Shown piece by piece: positions 43,259 through 52,042 of a stretch of 64,000 nucleotides of DNA. The first letter of the stretch is position 1. Each line of letters starts with the position of its first letter. Made by a program: the position numbers and the translations under genes. Under the pieces are notes generated by a model, which did no database searches, was not told where the DNA came from, and saw only the letters and a program-made list of their open reading frames with translations. Where the stretch lies: positions 62,001 through 126,000 of the forward strand of contig CAZZNE010000003.1 in NCBI GenBank assembly GCA_964655525.1, given 5' to 3'. Source of the DNA: DLAJ01 sp964655525. Its GTDB lineage: Bacteria; Bacillota; Clostridia; Lachnospirales; Lachnospiraceae.

Positions 43259-44545
43259 ATGTCCGACAAGCGGGGCAAGGGAATCAAAGAAGAATGGATC
43301 AGACGGGGCACGGCAGCAGCGGTATTGACCGCGGGGCTGTTGATGCTCCTTTTGCGTGTGTACAGTGCGCAGGGAAACGGGCAGGGGACAGACGGCCTGT
43401 TTGCCGAGGCGCCAAAACAGCAGCAATATCATTACAAAGAAATTCTGCATGAGAAAACGGCGGAGCCGCCGTCGCTTTCTCTCTATGCGCGTTCGGCGCT
43501 CTTACTAGACGCCGATAACAACCGGATACTTTACGAGCATAACGGGACACAGGTTATGGCGATGGCGAGCACAACGAAGATCATGACCTGTATTCTTGCG
43601 CTGGAATACGGCAATCCGGATGATCTCGTTACGGTATCCGCGCGCGCGGCGGCAATGCCGAAAGTCAAATGTTATCTGCGGGAGGGCGAGCAGTACCGCC
43701 TTGGCGATCTGCTCTATTCCATGATGCTGCAGTCGCACAATGACACGGCGGTGGCGATCGCTGAGCATATCGGCGGCAGTATTGAGGGTTTTGCGGAGCT
43801 GATGAACCGGAAAGCGATCGACTTAGGGTGCACGGATACCCTGTTTATCACGCCGAACGGACTGGATGCGGTAAAAGAGGACGGCAGCTTTCACAGCACG
43901 ACGGCGTACGATCTTGCGCGCATTGCGGCGTATGCCATTCAAAATGAAGATTTTCTGCGCATCATCGGTACGCGGTCATACTCGTTTTCCTCGGCGGACG
44001 GAAAGCGCAGCTTCAGCGTATCGAATACGGATGCGTTTCTCGATATGATGGGCGGGGCGATCGGAATTAAGACCGGATTTACGGGGCAGGCAGGGTATTG
44101 CTTTGTCGGCGCACTGAGAAGAGAAGAAAAAACCTTTATCAGCGTGGTGCTTGCCTGTGGGTGGCCGCCGAATAAAAGCTACAAGTGGCATGATACGAAG
44201 GCACTCATGGAGTATGGCATTTCCGATTATGCCTATGAGGAGATTCCCGTAACGGACGAGACGCCATTGATCGCGGTCTTAGACGGAAAAGAGAAAAACG
44301 TTCCCGCAGTCGTTAGCCCGGAACCCTTCGGACTCCTGCTTTCCGGATATGATGAAGTCGTCTATGAGCGGGAGATGAACACGGAGTTGACTGCGCCGGT
44401 CAAAACTGGAGAGATCGCAGGTTACGACAGGTATTATGTAAATGGAACGCTCTATCGCGTATTCCCGATCTATACGGGAGCCGCCGTTGAACGGATCGAT
44501 TATCCGTTTTGCCTTGCCGATGTGTTTGAAAAGCTTCTTTTATAA
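43259..44545 (+). CDS. D-alanyl-D-alanine carboxypeptidase (DacF-like), second copy
   Basis: A 428-residue exported penicillin-binding protein. One N-terminal helix (about 16-33) serves as signal or anchor. Active-site motifs: S-x-x-K in MASTTKIM (near 104), S-x-N in LQSHNDTA (near 162) and K-T-G in GIKTGFTGQA (near 275). A C-terminal beta domain follows. Position after scpAB matches the scpA-scpB-dac order of other Firmicutes, where dac genes can act in the spore cortex. The two carboxypeptidases in this window are related but clearly distinct. Confidence 0.9.
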   Translation: MSDKRGKGIKEEWIRRGTAAAVLTAGLLMLLLRVYSAQGNGQGTDGLFAEAPKQQQYHYKEILHEKTAEPPSLSLYARSALLLDADNNRILYEHNGTQVMAMASTTKIMTCILALEYGNPDDLVTVSARAAAMPKVKCYLREGEQYRLGDLLYSMMLQSHNDTAVAIAEHIGGSIEGFAELMNRKAIDLGCTDTLFITPNGLDAVKEDGSFHSTTAYDLARIAAYAIQNEDFLRIIGTRSYSFSSADGKRSFSVSNTDAFLDMMGGAIGIKTGFTGQAGYCFVGALRREEKTFISVVLACGWPPNKSYKWHDTKALMEYGISDYAYEEIPVTDETPLIAVLDGKEKNVPAVVSPEPFGLLLSGYDEVVYEREMNTELTAPVKTGEIAGYDRYYVNGTLYRVFPIYTGAAVERIDYPFCLADVFEKLLL

Positions 44546-44589
44546 AAAATCTTTTTCAACTTAATCGAAAAATTTATCGAAAATCCTAT

Positions 44590-44617
44590 TTGCGATTGAA
44601 AAATTGTATGTTATACT
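44590..44617 (+). promoter_or_regulatory. Promoter of decarboxylase operon
   Basis: TTGCGA, a 16-bp spacer and TATACT, 84 bp before the first gene. Confidence 0.5.
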
Positions 44618-44701
44618 ACTATAAGTGCGAATTTGGGTATCACCATAATTTCGTAAAAGCAAATGCTTTTTTTCTAATTATTAACTATGGAGGGCTGAAA
44701 A

Positions 44702-46135
44702 ATGAGTACTACTTCATCAGGCATCGCGAGTGACAGAATAGCTGCCTTACTCGATGAAAACAGTTTCGTGGAGATCGGTGCGCTTGTAACGGCAAGAACA
44801 ACGGATTTTTCCATGAAGCAGAACGACACTCCTTCCGACGGCGTTGTGACCGGATACGGAGTGATCAACGATAATCCTGTGTATGTGTATAGTCAGGATG
44901 CGTCCGTATTGGGCGGAAGCGTCGGCGAAATGCATGCAAAGAAAATCGCGAACATTTATGACCTTGCCATGAAGACGGGAGCACCGGTCATCGGACTGAT
45001 CGACTGCGCGGGCTTACGGCTTCAGGAGGCGACGGACGCCTTAAACGGCTTTGGACAGATTTATGCAAAGCAGGTAAAGGCTTCGGGCGTGGTTCCGCAG
45101 ATTACGGCGGTGTTCGGTTCCTGCGGCGGCGGGCTTTCACTGATTCCCACGCTGACGGATTTTACTTTTATGGAGGAGTCAAAAGCGAAGCTCTTTGTCA
45201 ATGCGCCGAATGCGCTTGACGGCAACAGCGCGGACAAGTGCGACTGTGCAGGCGCCAAGTTCCAAAGCGAGGAGGCGGGCATTGTGGACTGTCTCGGCAG
45301 CGAGGCGGACATGCTTGCGCGCATCAGAGAGCTTGTAACGATGCTTCCGGCAAGCAACGAGGCAGATTTTTCTTTCACGGAATGCACGGATGACTTGAAC
45401 AGAACCTGTGCGGATCTGGAGAACTGTGCGGGTGATACGGCCATTGCGCTGTCCCGGATTGCGGATGATCAGGTATTTTTTGAACTGAAAGAAAACTATG
45501 CAAAAGAGATGGTAACAGGATTTATCCGTTTGAACGGCTCCACGATCGGCTGTGTGGCAAACCGTACGGAAGTTTACGGCGAAGATGGGAAAGCACAGAA
45601 GCTGGGCGGTGTTCTGACAGTGAAAGGCTGTGAGAAAGCCGTAAAATTCATCAAATTCTGTGATGCGTTCGGGATCCCCGTACTCACGCTCACGAATGTG
45701 AACGGCTTTGAGGCAACGGTAGATGCGGAAAAGAACATGGCGAAAGCGGCAGCAAAGCTGACAGCGGCGTTTGCGGGCGCAACAGTCGCAAAAGTCAATG
45801 TGATCGTCGGCAATGCATACGGAAGCGCTTACATAGCGATGAATTCCAAGGCGATCGGCGCAGATCTTACCATAGCATGGCAGAATGCGAAGATCGGCAT
45901 GATGGATGCAAAGCTTGCGGCAAAGATCATCTGCGACGGCAAGGGTGCGGACGAGATCGACCGCTGTGCGGCAGAATATGCCGAGCTGCAATCCAGCGTA
46001 CTCTCCGCTGCAAAGCGCGGATATGTCGATCAGCTGATCGATGCGTGCGATACGAGAAAATACGTGATCGGCGCATTTGAAATGCTTTACAATAAGGACG
46101 GGGAGTATTCCGACAAAAAGCACGACACAGTATAG
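44702..46135 (+). CDS. Biotin-dependent acyl-CoA carboxyltransferase (MmdA/12S type)
   Basis: A 477-residue enzyme of the crotonase-fold carboxyltransferase family, somewhat shorter than the usual 510-520. Oxyanion-hole glycines are visible in VFGSCGGGLSLIP (near 138) and VIVGNAYGSAYIAMNSKA (near 367). MmdA moves carboxyl between (methyl)malonyl-CoA and biotin, like the 12S subunit of transcarboxylase. It heads a set with OadG-, biotin-carrier-, OadB- and OadA-like genes, so it should load or unload the shared biotin carrier. The acyl-CoA substrate (methylmalonyl-, malonyl- or glutaconyl-CoA) cannot be fixed. GGAGG precedes the ATG. Confidence 0.85.
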   Translation: MSTTSSGIASDRIAALLDENSFVEIGALVTARTTDFSMKQNDTPSDGVVTGYGVINDNPVYVYSQDASVLGGSVGEMHAKKIANIYDLAMKTGAPVIGLIDCAGLRLQEATDALNGFGQIYAKQVKASGVVPQITAVFGSCGGGLSLIPTLTDFTFMEESKAKLFVNAPNALDGNSADKCDCAGAKFQSEEAGIVDCLGSEADMLARIRELVTMLPASNEADFSFTECTDDLNRTCADLENCAGDTAIALSRIADDQVFFELKENYAKEMVTGFIRLNGSTIGCVANRTEVYGEDGKAQKLGGVLTVKGCEKAVKFIKFCDAFGIPVLTLTNVNGFEATVDAEKNMAKAAAKLTAAFAGATVAKVNVIVGNAYGSAYIAMNSKAIGADLTIAWQNAKIGMMDAKLAAKIICDGKGADEIDRCAAEYAELQSSVLSAAKRGYVDQLIDACDTRKYVIGAFEMLYNKDGEYSDKKHDTV

Positions 46136-46156
46136 GAAAGGGCAGGGTTATCAATC

Positions 46157-46948
46157 ATGAAAAGAATCAAAGCGATCATCCTGACACTCGCCTGTGTCTT
46201 GGGTCTGACAGCCTGCGGCGGTTCAAATAATGAACTTGATATTACAACACGTTTGACTTATCAGAACATAGCGAACCAATGCGCACTATGGATCACGCAG
46301 GATGTACCCGATGAACAGAAAGAGATTTTCAGGAATTACACCGACAGACAATGGGATGCGCAGACAGAATATTTTGCAAATTATGGGATTTATGTAAGCG
46401 GTGAAGTTTTTATGGCGGGCTTAGAGTCATGGTGGAGCGCGCAGAAGGATATGGGTACGAGTGGCCCGCTTGACAATCCTTCCATTGAGGTTATATCGAC
46501 CAGTGACGGTGCGACGGTCAATATTTCGATCACGGGATCGAAGCATGATGCGGTGATGGAAATTCTCATGGATAAGAATTATGAGATCAACAGCATTACG
46601 ACGAATGTATCGTTTTCCTTTGGTGAGAAGATGGGAAAAGCGGCCTTAAATACCGTGATGGGTATGGGAACCGTGTTTGTCGTATTGATCCTCATCAGCC
46701 TGATCATTTCCTGCTTCGGATTGATTCCGAAGATGCAGGCGGCTTTTGCAGGCAAGAACGCAAAAGCGGAAGAGGAAAAGAAGGAAGCGGTTGACAATGC
46801 GATCTCACAGATCGAGGAGAGAGAAGAAGAGCTTGCGGATGACTTAGAGCTTGTTGCAGTCATCTCGGCCGCGATCGCGGCAAGCGAAGGTGCTGCGGGA
46901 ACGGACGGCTTTGTTGTCAGAAGCGTCCGCCGTATCGGCAGAAGATAG
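46157..46948 (+). CDS. OadG-family sodium pump gamma subunit fused to a lipoprotein domain
   Basis: A 263-residue protein. It starts as a lipoprotein (lipobox LTAC, Cys 20) with an outside domain of about 150 residues, then one membrane helix (about 172-192, GTVFVVLILISLIISCFGLI) and a cytosolic charged coiled tail ending AVISAAIAASEGAAGTD and GFVVRSVRRIGR, which is the OadG/MmdD signature. Ordinary OadG is only 80-130 residues with the helix at the N-terminus. It would anchor the decarboxylase to OadB; the extra outside domain is unexplained. Confidence 0.8.
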   Translation: MKRIKAIILTLACVLGLTACGGSNNELDITTRLTYQNIANQCALWITQDVPDEQKEIFRNYTDRQWDAQTEYFANYGIYVSGEVFMAGLESWWSAQKDMGTSGPLDNPSIEVISTSDGATVNISITGSKHDAVMEILMDKNYEINSITTNVSFSFGEKMGKAALNTVMGMGTVFVVLILISLIISCFGLIPKMQAAFAGKNAKAEEEKKEAVDNAISQIEEREEELADDLELVAVISAAIAASEGAAGTDGFVVRSVRRIGRR

Positions 46949-47040
46949 TGTGAGAAGAATTTCTAATGCTCACAGCAGAGGCTGTTTCGCAAAGAAATTC
47001 TAAATCTCACACAGCAAATTTGAGCATAAGCTCAAATTTG
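46948..47040 (+). repeat. Inverted-repeat spacer before biotin carrier gene
   Basis: GTGTGAG (46948-46954) pairs with CTCACAC (47006-47012), with AGAATTTCT/AGAAATTCT inside; then CAAATTTGAG CATAAG CTCAAATTTG (47015-47040). The following GTGGGTATTGGCAA resembles the right half of the stop-to-SD element copy D. Confidence 0.65.
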
Positions 47041-47105
47041 TGGGTATTGGCAAAGTCATGAAAGTGAAATGTTGGTATGATAATAAAAATCAGGAGGAAA
47101 TAACA

Positions 47106-47477
47106 ATGAAGAACTATACCATTACTGTAAATGGCAATGTATATGACGTAACAGTAGAGGAGGGTGCAGGCGCACCTGCGGCAGCAGCGCCGAAGGCGGC
47201 TCCCAAGGCAGCACCGAAAGCGGCTCCGGCAGCGGCAAAGCCCGCAGCAGCAGGCGCGGCAGGCAGCATTAAGGTTGAGGCCGGTGCGGCAGGAAAGGTA
47301 TTTAAGCTTGACACAACAGTCGGTCAGGCTGTGAAGAAGGGCGATCCGGTCGTTACCATCGAGGCAATGAAGATGGAGATTCCCGTTGTTGCTCCGCAGG
47401 ACGGAACCGTGGCAAGTATCAATGTCAGTGTCGGTGACGCTGTAGAGGCAGGCGCAGTTCTCGCAACTTTGAACTAA
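47106..47477 (+). CDS. Biotin carboxyl carrier protein of the decarboxylase
   Basis: A 123-residue biotin/lipoyl carrier. Residues 1-20 form an initial strand (MKNYTITVNGNVYDVTVEEG), about 21-50 an Ala/Pro/Lys-rich flexible linker, and 55-123 the biotinyl domain with EAMKMEIPV, where the Lys is the biotin site. It is like the 1.3S subunit of transcarboxylase and MmdC/GcdC carriers. AGGAGG lies before the ATG at 47106; the longer frame from 47040 runs through a hairpin and is rejected. Confidence 0.95.
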   Translation: MKNYTITVNGNVYDVTVEEGAGAPAAAAPKAAPKAAPKAAPAAAKPAAAGAAGSIKVEAGAAGKVFKLDTTVGQAVKKGDPVVTIEAMKMEIPVVAPQDGTVASINVSVGDAVEAGAVLATLN

Positions 47478-47523
47478 GCTGGTCCGAATGATACCAGAAT
47501 GACAAACACGGGAGGTCAAGGCA

Positions 47524-48669
47524 ATGGATTATGTAGCAAATACGCTTGGTAATCTGCTTCATCAGACTGCGTTCTTCAACTTAACATGGGGAAATTATCT
47601 GATGATAGGGGTTGCCTGTTTCTTTTTATTCCTTGCTATCCATAAGCAGTATGAACCGCTTCTGCTTTTGCCGATAGCATTCGGTATGCTGCTCGTCAAT
47701 ATCTATCCGGATATTATGGCTCACACGGGAGACGGCGGAGATGGCGGCGGCTTGCTGTATTATTTTTACAAACTGGATGAGTGGGCGATTCTGCCGTCCC
47801 TGATCTTCATGGGTGTCGGCGCGATGACCGATTTCGGTCCGCTGATCGCGAATCCGAAGAGCTTTCTCTTGGGCGCAGCAGCGCAGTTCGGTATTTTCGC
47901 CGCTTACTTTGGCGCGATTGCATTAGGCTTTAATGATAAAGCGGCAGCGGCAGTATCCATTATCGGTGGTGCGGACGGACCGACTTCTATCTTCCTTGCA
48001 GGAAAACTCGGACAGACGGCGCTGCTCGGACCGATCGCGGTGGCGGCATATTCGTATATGTCCCTTGTGCCGATCATTCAGCCGCCGATCATGAAGCTGT
48101 TTACGACGGAGAAGGAAAGAAAGATCAAGATGGCACAGCTTCGTCCGGTTACAAAACTGGAGAAGATTCTGTTCCCGATCATCGTAACGATCGTTGTGTG
48201 TCTGCTTCTTCCGACCACAGCGCCCCTTGTCGGCATGCTCATGCTTGGTAATCTCTTCAGAGAGAGCGGCGTGGTAAGACAGTTGACCGATACGGCTTCC
48301 AATGCGTTAATGTATATTGTCGTGATCGTTTTAGGAACTTCCGTCGGTGCAACGACGAGCGCGGAGGCGTTCTTGAACTGGGATACCTTAAAGATCGTTG
48401 GACTCGGACTGATCGCATTTGCGTTCGGTACGGCGGCGGGTGTGCTGTTCGGTAAGCTGATGTGCGCTGTGACACACGGAAAGGTGAATCCGTTGATCGG
48501 TTCGGCAGGCGTGTCTGCGGTGCCTATGGCGGCACGTGTATCCCAGAAGGTCGGAGCGGAGTCAGATCCTACGAACTTCCTGCTGATGCATGCGATGGGA
48601 CCGAATGTTGCGGGCGTCATCGGAACGGCGGTTGCAGCCGGAACCTTTATGGCGATTTTCGGAGTCTGA
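47524..48669 (+). CDS. oadB: Sodium-translocating decarboxylase beta subunit
   Basis: A 381-residue integral membrane protein with about 10-11 helices. The hallmark IIGGADGPTSIFLAGKLG (near 146) carries the Asp implicated in Na+ transport, and SAGVSAVPMAARVSQKVG with NFLLMHAMGPNVAGVIGTA near the C-terminus are conserved. It decarboxylates carboxybiotin while exporting Na+. OadB, MmdB and GcdB are equivalent here. GGGAGG precedes the ATG, and the stop is 39 bases before oadA. Confidence 0.93.
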   Translation: MDYVANTLGNLLHQTAFFNLTWGNYLMIGVACFFLFLAIHKQYEPLLLLPIAFGMLLVNIYPDIMAHTGDGGDGGGLLYYFYKLDEWAILPSLIFMGVGAMTDFGPLIANPKSFLLGAAAQFGIFAAYFGAIALGFNDKAAAAVSIIGGADGPTSIFLAGKLGQTALLGPIAVAAYSYMSLVPIIQPPIMKLFTTEKERKIKMAQLRPVTKLEKILFPIIVTIVVCLLLPTTAPLVGMLMLGNLFRESGVVRQLTDTASNALMYIVVIVLGTSVGATTSAEAFLNWDTLKIVGLGLIAFAFGTAAGVLFGKLMCAVTHGKVNPLIGSAGVSAVPMAARVSQKVGAESDPTNFLLMHAMGPNVAGVIGTAVAAGTFMAIFGV

Positions 48670-48708
48670 AAAAGATAGCTTGAGAATGGATATATAGGAG
48701 GAGAAAAC

Positions 48709-50121
48709 ATGTCTGAAGAGATAAAGAACCCGATTAAGATTACGGAAACCATCCTTCGTGACGCGCATCAGTCGCTGATCGCGACAAGAATGCCGACCGA
48801 ACTGATGCTTCCGATCGTTGATAAGATGGATAAGGTTGGCTATCACTCCGTAGAGTGCTGGGGCGGCGCGACCTTTGATGCATCCCTTCGTTTCCTGCAT
48901 GAGGATCCGTGGGAGAGATTAAGAAAATTAAAAGCGGGCTTCAAGAACACGAAGCTTCAAATGCTGTTCCGTGGGCAGAATATTTTAGGATACAGCCATT
49001 ATTCCGATGACGTTGTGGAGTACTTTGTTCAGAAGTCGATCGCAAACGGTATCGATATCATCCGTATTTTTGACTGCTTAAACGATCTTCGCAACTTAGA
49101 CACTGCAGTTAAGGCAACAAAGAAAGAGGGCGGTCATGCGCAGATCGCACTTTCCTATACGCTCGGTGAGGCATATACACATGAGTATTGGATGAATGTG
49201 GCAAAAGAGATCGAGGAGATGGGTGCGGACTCCATCTGTATCAAGGATATGGCAGGTCTGCTTGTTCCTTATGAGGCGGATAAGCTGATCCGTTCGTTAA
49301 AGAGCGCGACCAAGCTGCCGATCCAGCTGCATACGCATTATACCTCCGGCGTTGCTTCCATGACGTACTTAAAGGCGGTAGAGGCAGGTGTGGATGTCAT
49401 CGACTGTGCGATGTCTCCGCTTGCATTGGGAACATCCCAGCCTGCAACCGAGGTTATGGTAGAGACCTTCCGCGGAACGCCGTATGATACCGGCTTTGAC
49501 CAGCAGTTACTTGCGGATATTGCAGATCACTTCAGACCGTACAGAGAAGAGTGCTTGAAGAACGGTCTGTTAAATCCGAAGGTGCTCGGCGTGAATATCA
49601 AGACGCTGATGTATCAGGTTCCGGGCGGTATGCTTTCCAACATGGTGAGCCAGTTAAAAGAGCAGAATGCAGAAGATAAATACGATCAGGTGCTTCAGGA
49701 GATTCCGAGAGTCCGCAAGGATTTCGGCGAGCCGCCTCTGGTTACGCCGTCCTCCCAGATCGTGGGCACACAGGCTGTCATGAATGTCCTGATGGGTGAG
49801 CCGTATAAGATGGCGACCGGGCAGACGAAGGATCTTTTAAGCGGTAAGTACGGTAAGACTGTAAAGCCGTTCAATCCGGAAGTGCAGAAAAAGGTGATCG
49901 GTGATGCGGAAGTGATTACCTGTCGTCCGGCAGACTTACTTGAGCCGTCCCTGCATAAGTTTGAGGAGGAGTGCAAGGAGTGGAAACAGCAGGATGAGGA
50001 TGTGTTATCCTACGCACTGTTCCCGCAGGTTGCCGTTGATTTCTTCAAGTACCGCCTTGCGCAGCAGGAAAAGGTTGATCTGACGCAGGCAGATACGAAG
50101 AACGGAGCGTATCCGGTATAA
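48709..50121 (+). CDS. oadA: Oxaloacetate decarboxylase alpha / transcarboxylase 5S-like subunit
   Basis: A 470-residue pyruvate/oxaloacetate carboxyltransferase. The TIM-barrel metal site is visible in ETILRDAHQSLIATRM (near 12-27) and QLHTHYTSGVASM (near 205), with LRNLDTAVKA and CAMSPLALGTSQP typical of the family. It ends without a C-terminal biotin domain, so it must use the separate carrier encoded upstream, like the 5S subunit of propionibacterial transcarboxylase. It should transfer carboxyl between oxaloacetate and biotin. AGGAGG precedes the ATG. A tandem-hairpin element follows the stop. Confidence 0.93.
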   Translation: MSEEIKNPIKITETILRDAHQSLIATRMPTELMLPIVDKMDKVGYHSVECWGGATFDASLRFLHEDPWERLRKLKAGFKNTKLQMLFRGQNILGYSHYSDDVVEYFVQKSIANGIDIIRIFDCLNDLRNLDTAVKATKKEGGHAQIALSYTLGEAYTHEYWMNVAKEIEEMGADSICIKDMAGLLVPYEADKLIRSLKSATKLPIQLHTHYTSGVASMTYLKAVEAGVDVIDCAMSPLALGTSQPATEVMVETFRGTPYDTGFDQQLLADIADHFRPYREECLKNGLLNPKVLGVNIKTLMYQVPGGMLSNMVSQLKEQNAEDKYDQVLQEIPRVRKDFGEPPLVTPSSQIVGTQAVMNVLMGEPYKMATGQTKDLLSGKYGKTVKPFNPEVQKKVIGDAEVITCRPADLLEPSLHKFEEECKEWKQQDEDVLSYALFPQVAVDFFKYRLAQQEKVDLTQADTKNGAYPV

Positions 50122-50122
50122 A

Positions 50123-50174
50123 AAAGAACGCTTCGCGTTCTTTCAAAGAATCCGCCAAAGGCGGATTCTTTTGG
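50123..50174 (+). repeat. Tandem-hairpin terminator element, copy 2
   Basis: AAAGAACGC TTC GCGTTCTTT followed by AAAGAATCCGCC AAA GGCGGATTCTTT, sharing the TCTTTCAAAGAA join with the copy at 16739. Confidence 0.8.
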
Positions 50175-50197
50175 ATGGAGAGATTTCATTTGTTATG

Positions 50198-50240
50198 ATA
50201 ACACCCGTCAGGAGGCAGATTGTCTTTTGACGGGTGTTAT
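50198..50240 (+). terminator. Second hairpin after oadA
   Basis: ATAACACCCGTCA pairs perfectly with TGACGGGTGTTAT (13 bp), loop 17 bases, followed by TTAT only; termination is likely weak. Confidence 0.6.
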
Positions 50241-50304
50241 TTATGGAAATCGGGAATCCGTGGAGCGTGTTTTTCGATGTGGCGCAGCGTATTTTTGTTG
50301 GAGG

Positions 50305-50361
50305 TTGACAAAATGCGGAAAACAGAGTACAATAACGGTTGTTATCACATGTTGTTACATA
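50305..50361 (+). promoter_or_regulatory. Promoter and probable operator of the TetR gene
   Basis: Consensus TTGACA (50305-50310), a 17-bp spacer, TACAAT (50328-50333). Just downstream GTTAT...ATAAC half-sites flank CACATGTTGTTAC (about 50339-50361), placed where an autorepressor could block transcription. Confidence 0.65.
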
Positions 50362-50449
50362 ACGGGATTTATGAAATGAACAAAATCCATTCACACATCA
50401 AAATTGGCTTGCGCCAAAGTTTGCGGGTTGCGTAGGAAGGGAGATTACG

Positions 50450-51001
50450 ATGGCGAGAAAAGAAACGGTAACAAAACAGATGATATTGGATGCGGCATTT
50501 GAGATGGCAGGTACGAACGGTTATCGGGAAGTAACGGCGAGAAAGCTTGCAAGTCATATCGGATGCTCCACACAGCCCATTTTCCGGGTGTTTACGAATA
50601 TGGAGGAGCTGCAGGGGGAATATACGGATCGCGTGGTTTCGTTTTTTGAACAATTTTATCAGCAGTATCCCAGAAAGTATGCGGAGCCGTTTGTTGATCT
50701 GGGTATGGCATATATTGCGTTTGCTGCAAGGGAAAGTCACTATTTTGAGATGCTCTTTTTGACAGGGGAGCGGATGGGAAAATCTCTTTATGATATTTTG
50801 AACGGGACCGGCGGCAATGTGGTGCGTGAAATCCGCAAGGCGCAGGAGGCGGGCTGTAAAAATGCCGAGGATTTGTTCATGCGTATGTGGATTTTCATTC
50901 ACGGCGCCGCATGCATGACGATCACGGGAGACTATGATTTAACGGATGAGGCGACGGCAAAGCTTCTGATCGATACATATCACTCATACGCAGGAATGTA
51001 A
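50450..51001 (+). CDS. TetR/AcrR-family transcriptional regulator
   Basis: A 183-residue regulator. The helix-turn-helix lies at about 10-57 (ILDAAFEMAGTNGYREVTAR, KLASHIGCSTQPIFRVFTNM), followed by an all-helical ligand domain with a C-terminal part resembling TetR_C of WHG type. The ligand and targets are unknown. It has a strong own promoter and an adjacent palindrome suggestive of autoregulation. AAGGGAG precedes the ATG. Confidence 0.88.
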   Translation: MARKETVTKQMILDAAFEMAGTNGYREVTARKLASHIGCSTQPIFRVFTNMEELQGEYTDRVVSFFEQFYQQYPRKYAEPFVDLGMAYIAFAARESHYFEMLFLTGERMGKSLYDILNGTGGNVVREIRKAQEAGCKNAEDLFMRMWIFIHGAACMTITGDYDLTDEATAKLLIDTYHSYAGM

Positions 51002-51089
51002 AAATAGGTTTCGGCGGAAACTATTTTTGGAATGCGAAGCTTTTTTCAGAATTTTGAGGAAGTGTAAATCATAGATAAGGAAAAATAAA

Positions 51090-52040
51090 ATGAGTAATCA
51101 TGAGGCAGAACAGGGCGGCGCAGAAAAGAGAGACGTGCTTGCGCGCATCAATGAATGCTATGCGAAAATGAGCAAGAGCCATAAGGTGATCGCGGCGTAT
51201 ATATCGGATCATTACGATCAGGCTGTTTTCATGACGGCAGCGCAGCTTGGCGCAGAGGTCGGGACAAGTGAATCGACCGTTGTGCGCTTTGCGGCGGGGT
51301 TAGGCTATGACGGGTATCCTGAGTTTCAGAAGACGCTTGCGGACTGGGTAAAAAATAAATTAAATTCGGTCGCGCGCATCGGGGCGAAATACGGGAGCAG
51401 TACGCAGTCTGAGATTCTTACGTCCGTGCTTACTGCGGACATCGAAAAGATCAATGATACGATCGCGAATCTGGATCCGGTCGCGTTTGAAACGGCGGTC
51501 AATATTCTCATCGAGTCCGAGCATATTTATATTATCGGATTGAGAAGCTGTGAACCGCTCGCAGAATTTTTGAGTTTTTACCTTCAAATGGTGCGTGGAG
51601 ATGTCATTTTATTAAAATCGACAAGCACAACGGAGATTTTTGAGCAGATGCTTCGTATCAATGAGCGGGACGCCATTGTCGGTATCAGCTTTCCGCGATA
51701 TTCCATGAGAACCCTAAAGGCAATGGAGTTTGCCAACGACAGAAACGCGAAGGTGGTTACCATTACGGATACCGTGCATTCGCCGATGAATCTCTATTCC
51801 TCATGTAATCTGCTGGCAAGGAGCGATATGGTGTCCATTGTCGATTCCTTAGTCGCGCCGTTAAGCCTGATCAATGCGATGGTAGTCGCGCTGTGCTTAA
51901 AATGTCCTGAGCAGGTCAAGACCAATCTGGAGTCTCTTGAGGAGGCATGGAATAATTATCAGGTATACTTAAACGATGAGATCAATTTTATTGATGAGGA
52001 TACGATGCTTTCTTACTCCCTCATAAAGCCGGAGGAGTGA
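51090..52040 (+). CDS. MurR/RpiR-family transcriptional regulator
   Basis: A 316-residue regulator. An N-terminal HTH_6 domain (about 15-90, SKSHKVIAAYISDHYDQAVF, AQLGAEVGTSESTVVRFA, GYDGYPEFQKTL) is followed by a SIS sugar-isomerase-like domain (about 130-270, YIIGLRSCEPLAEFLSFYL). Such proteins sense phosphosugars. The stop overlaps the ribosome site of the flavoprotein gene, so the two are probably one transcript, although no sugar gene is adjacent and the ligand is unknown. Confidence 0.88.
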   Translation: MSNHEAEQGGAEKRDVLARINECYAKMSKSHKVIAAYISDHYDQAVFMTAAQLGAEVGTSESTVVRFAAGLGYDGYPEFQKTLADWVKNKLNSVARIGAKYGSSTQSEILTSVLTADIEKINDTIANLDPVAFETAVNILIESEHIYIIGLRSCEPLAEFLSFYLQMVRGDVILLKSTSTTEIFEQMLRINERDAIVGISFPRYSMRTLKAMEFANDRNAKVVTITDTVHSPMNLYSSCNLLARSDMVSIVDSLVAPLSLINAMVVALCLKCPEQVKTNLESLEEAWNNYQVYLNDEINFIDEDTMLSYSLIKPEE

Positions 52041-52042
52041 GA

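Noticed and set aside
45179..46123. 314-codon minus-strand frame
   Set aside because: Antisense to the carboxyltransferase gene with shadow-like composition and no ribosome site.
50220..50435. 71-codon plus-strand frame upstream of the TetR gene
   Set aside because: It runs through a hairpin, the promoter and the probable operator, and lacks a ribosome site.
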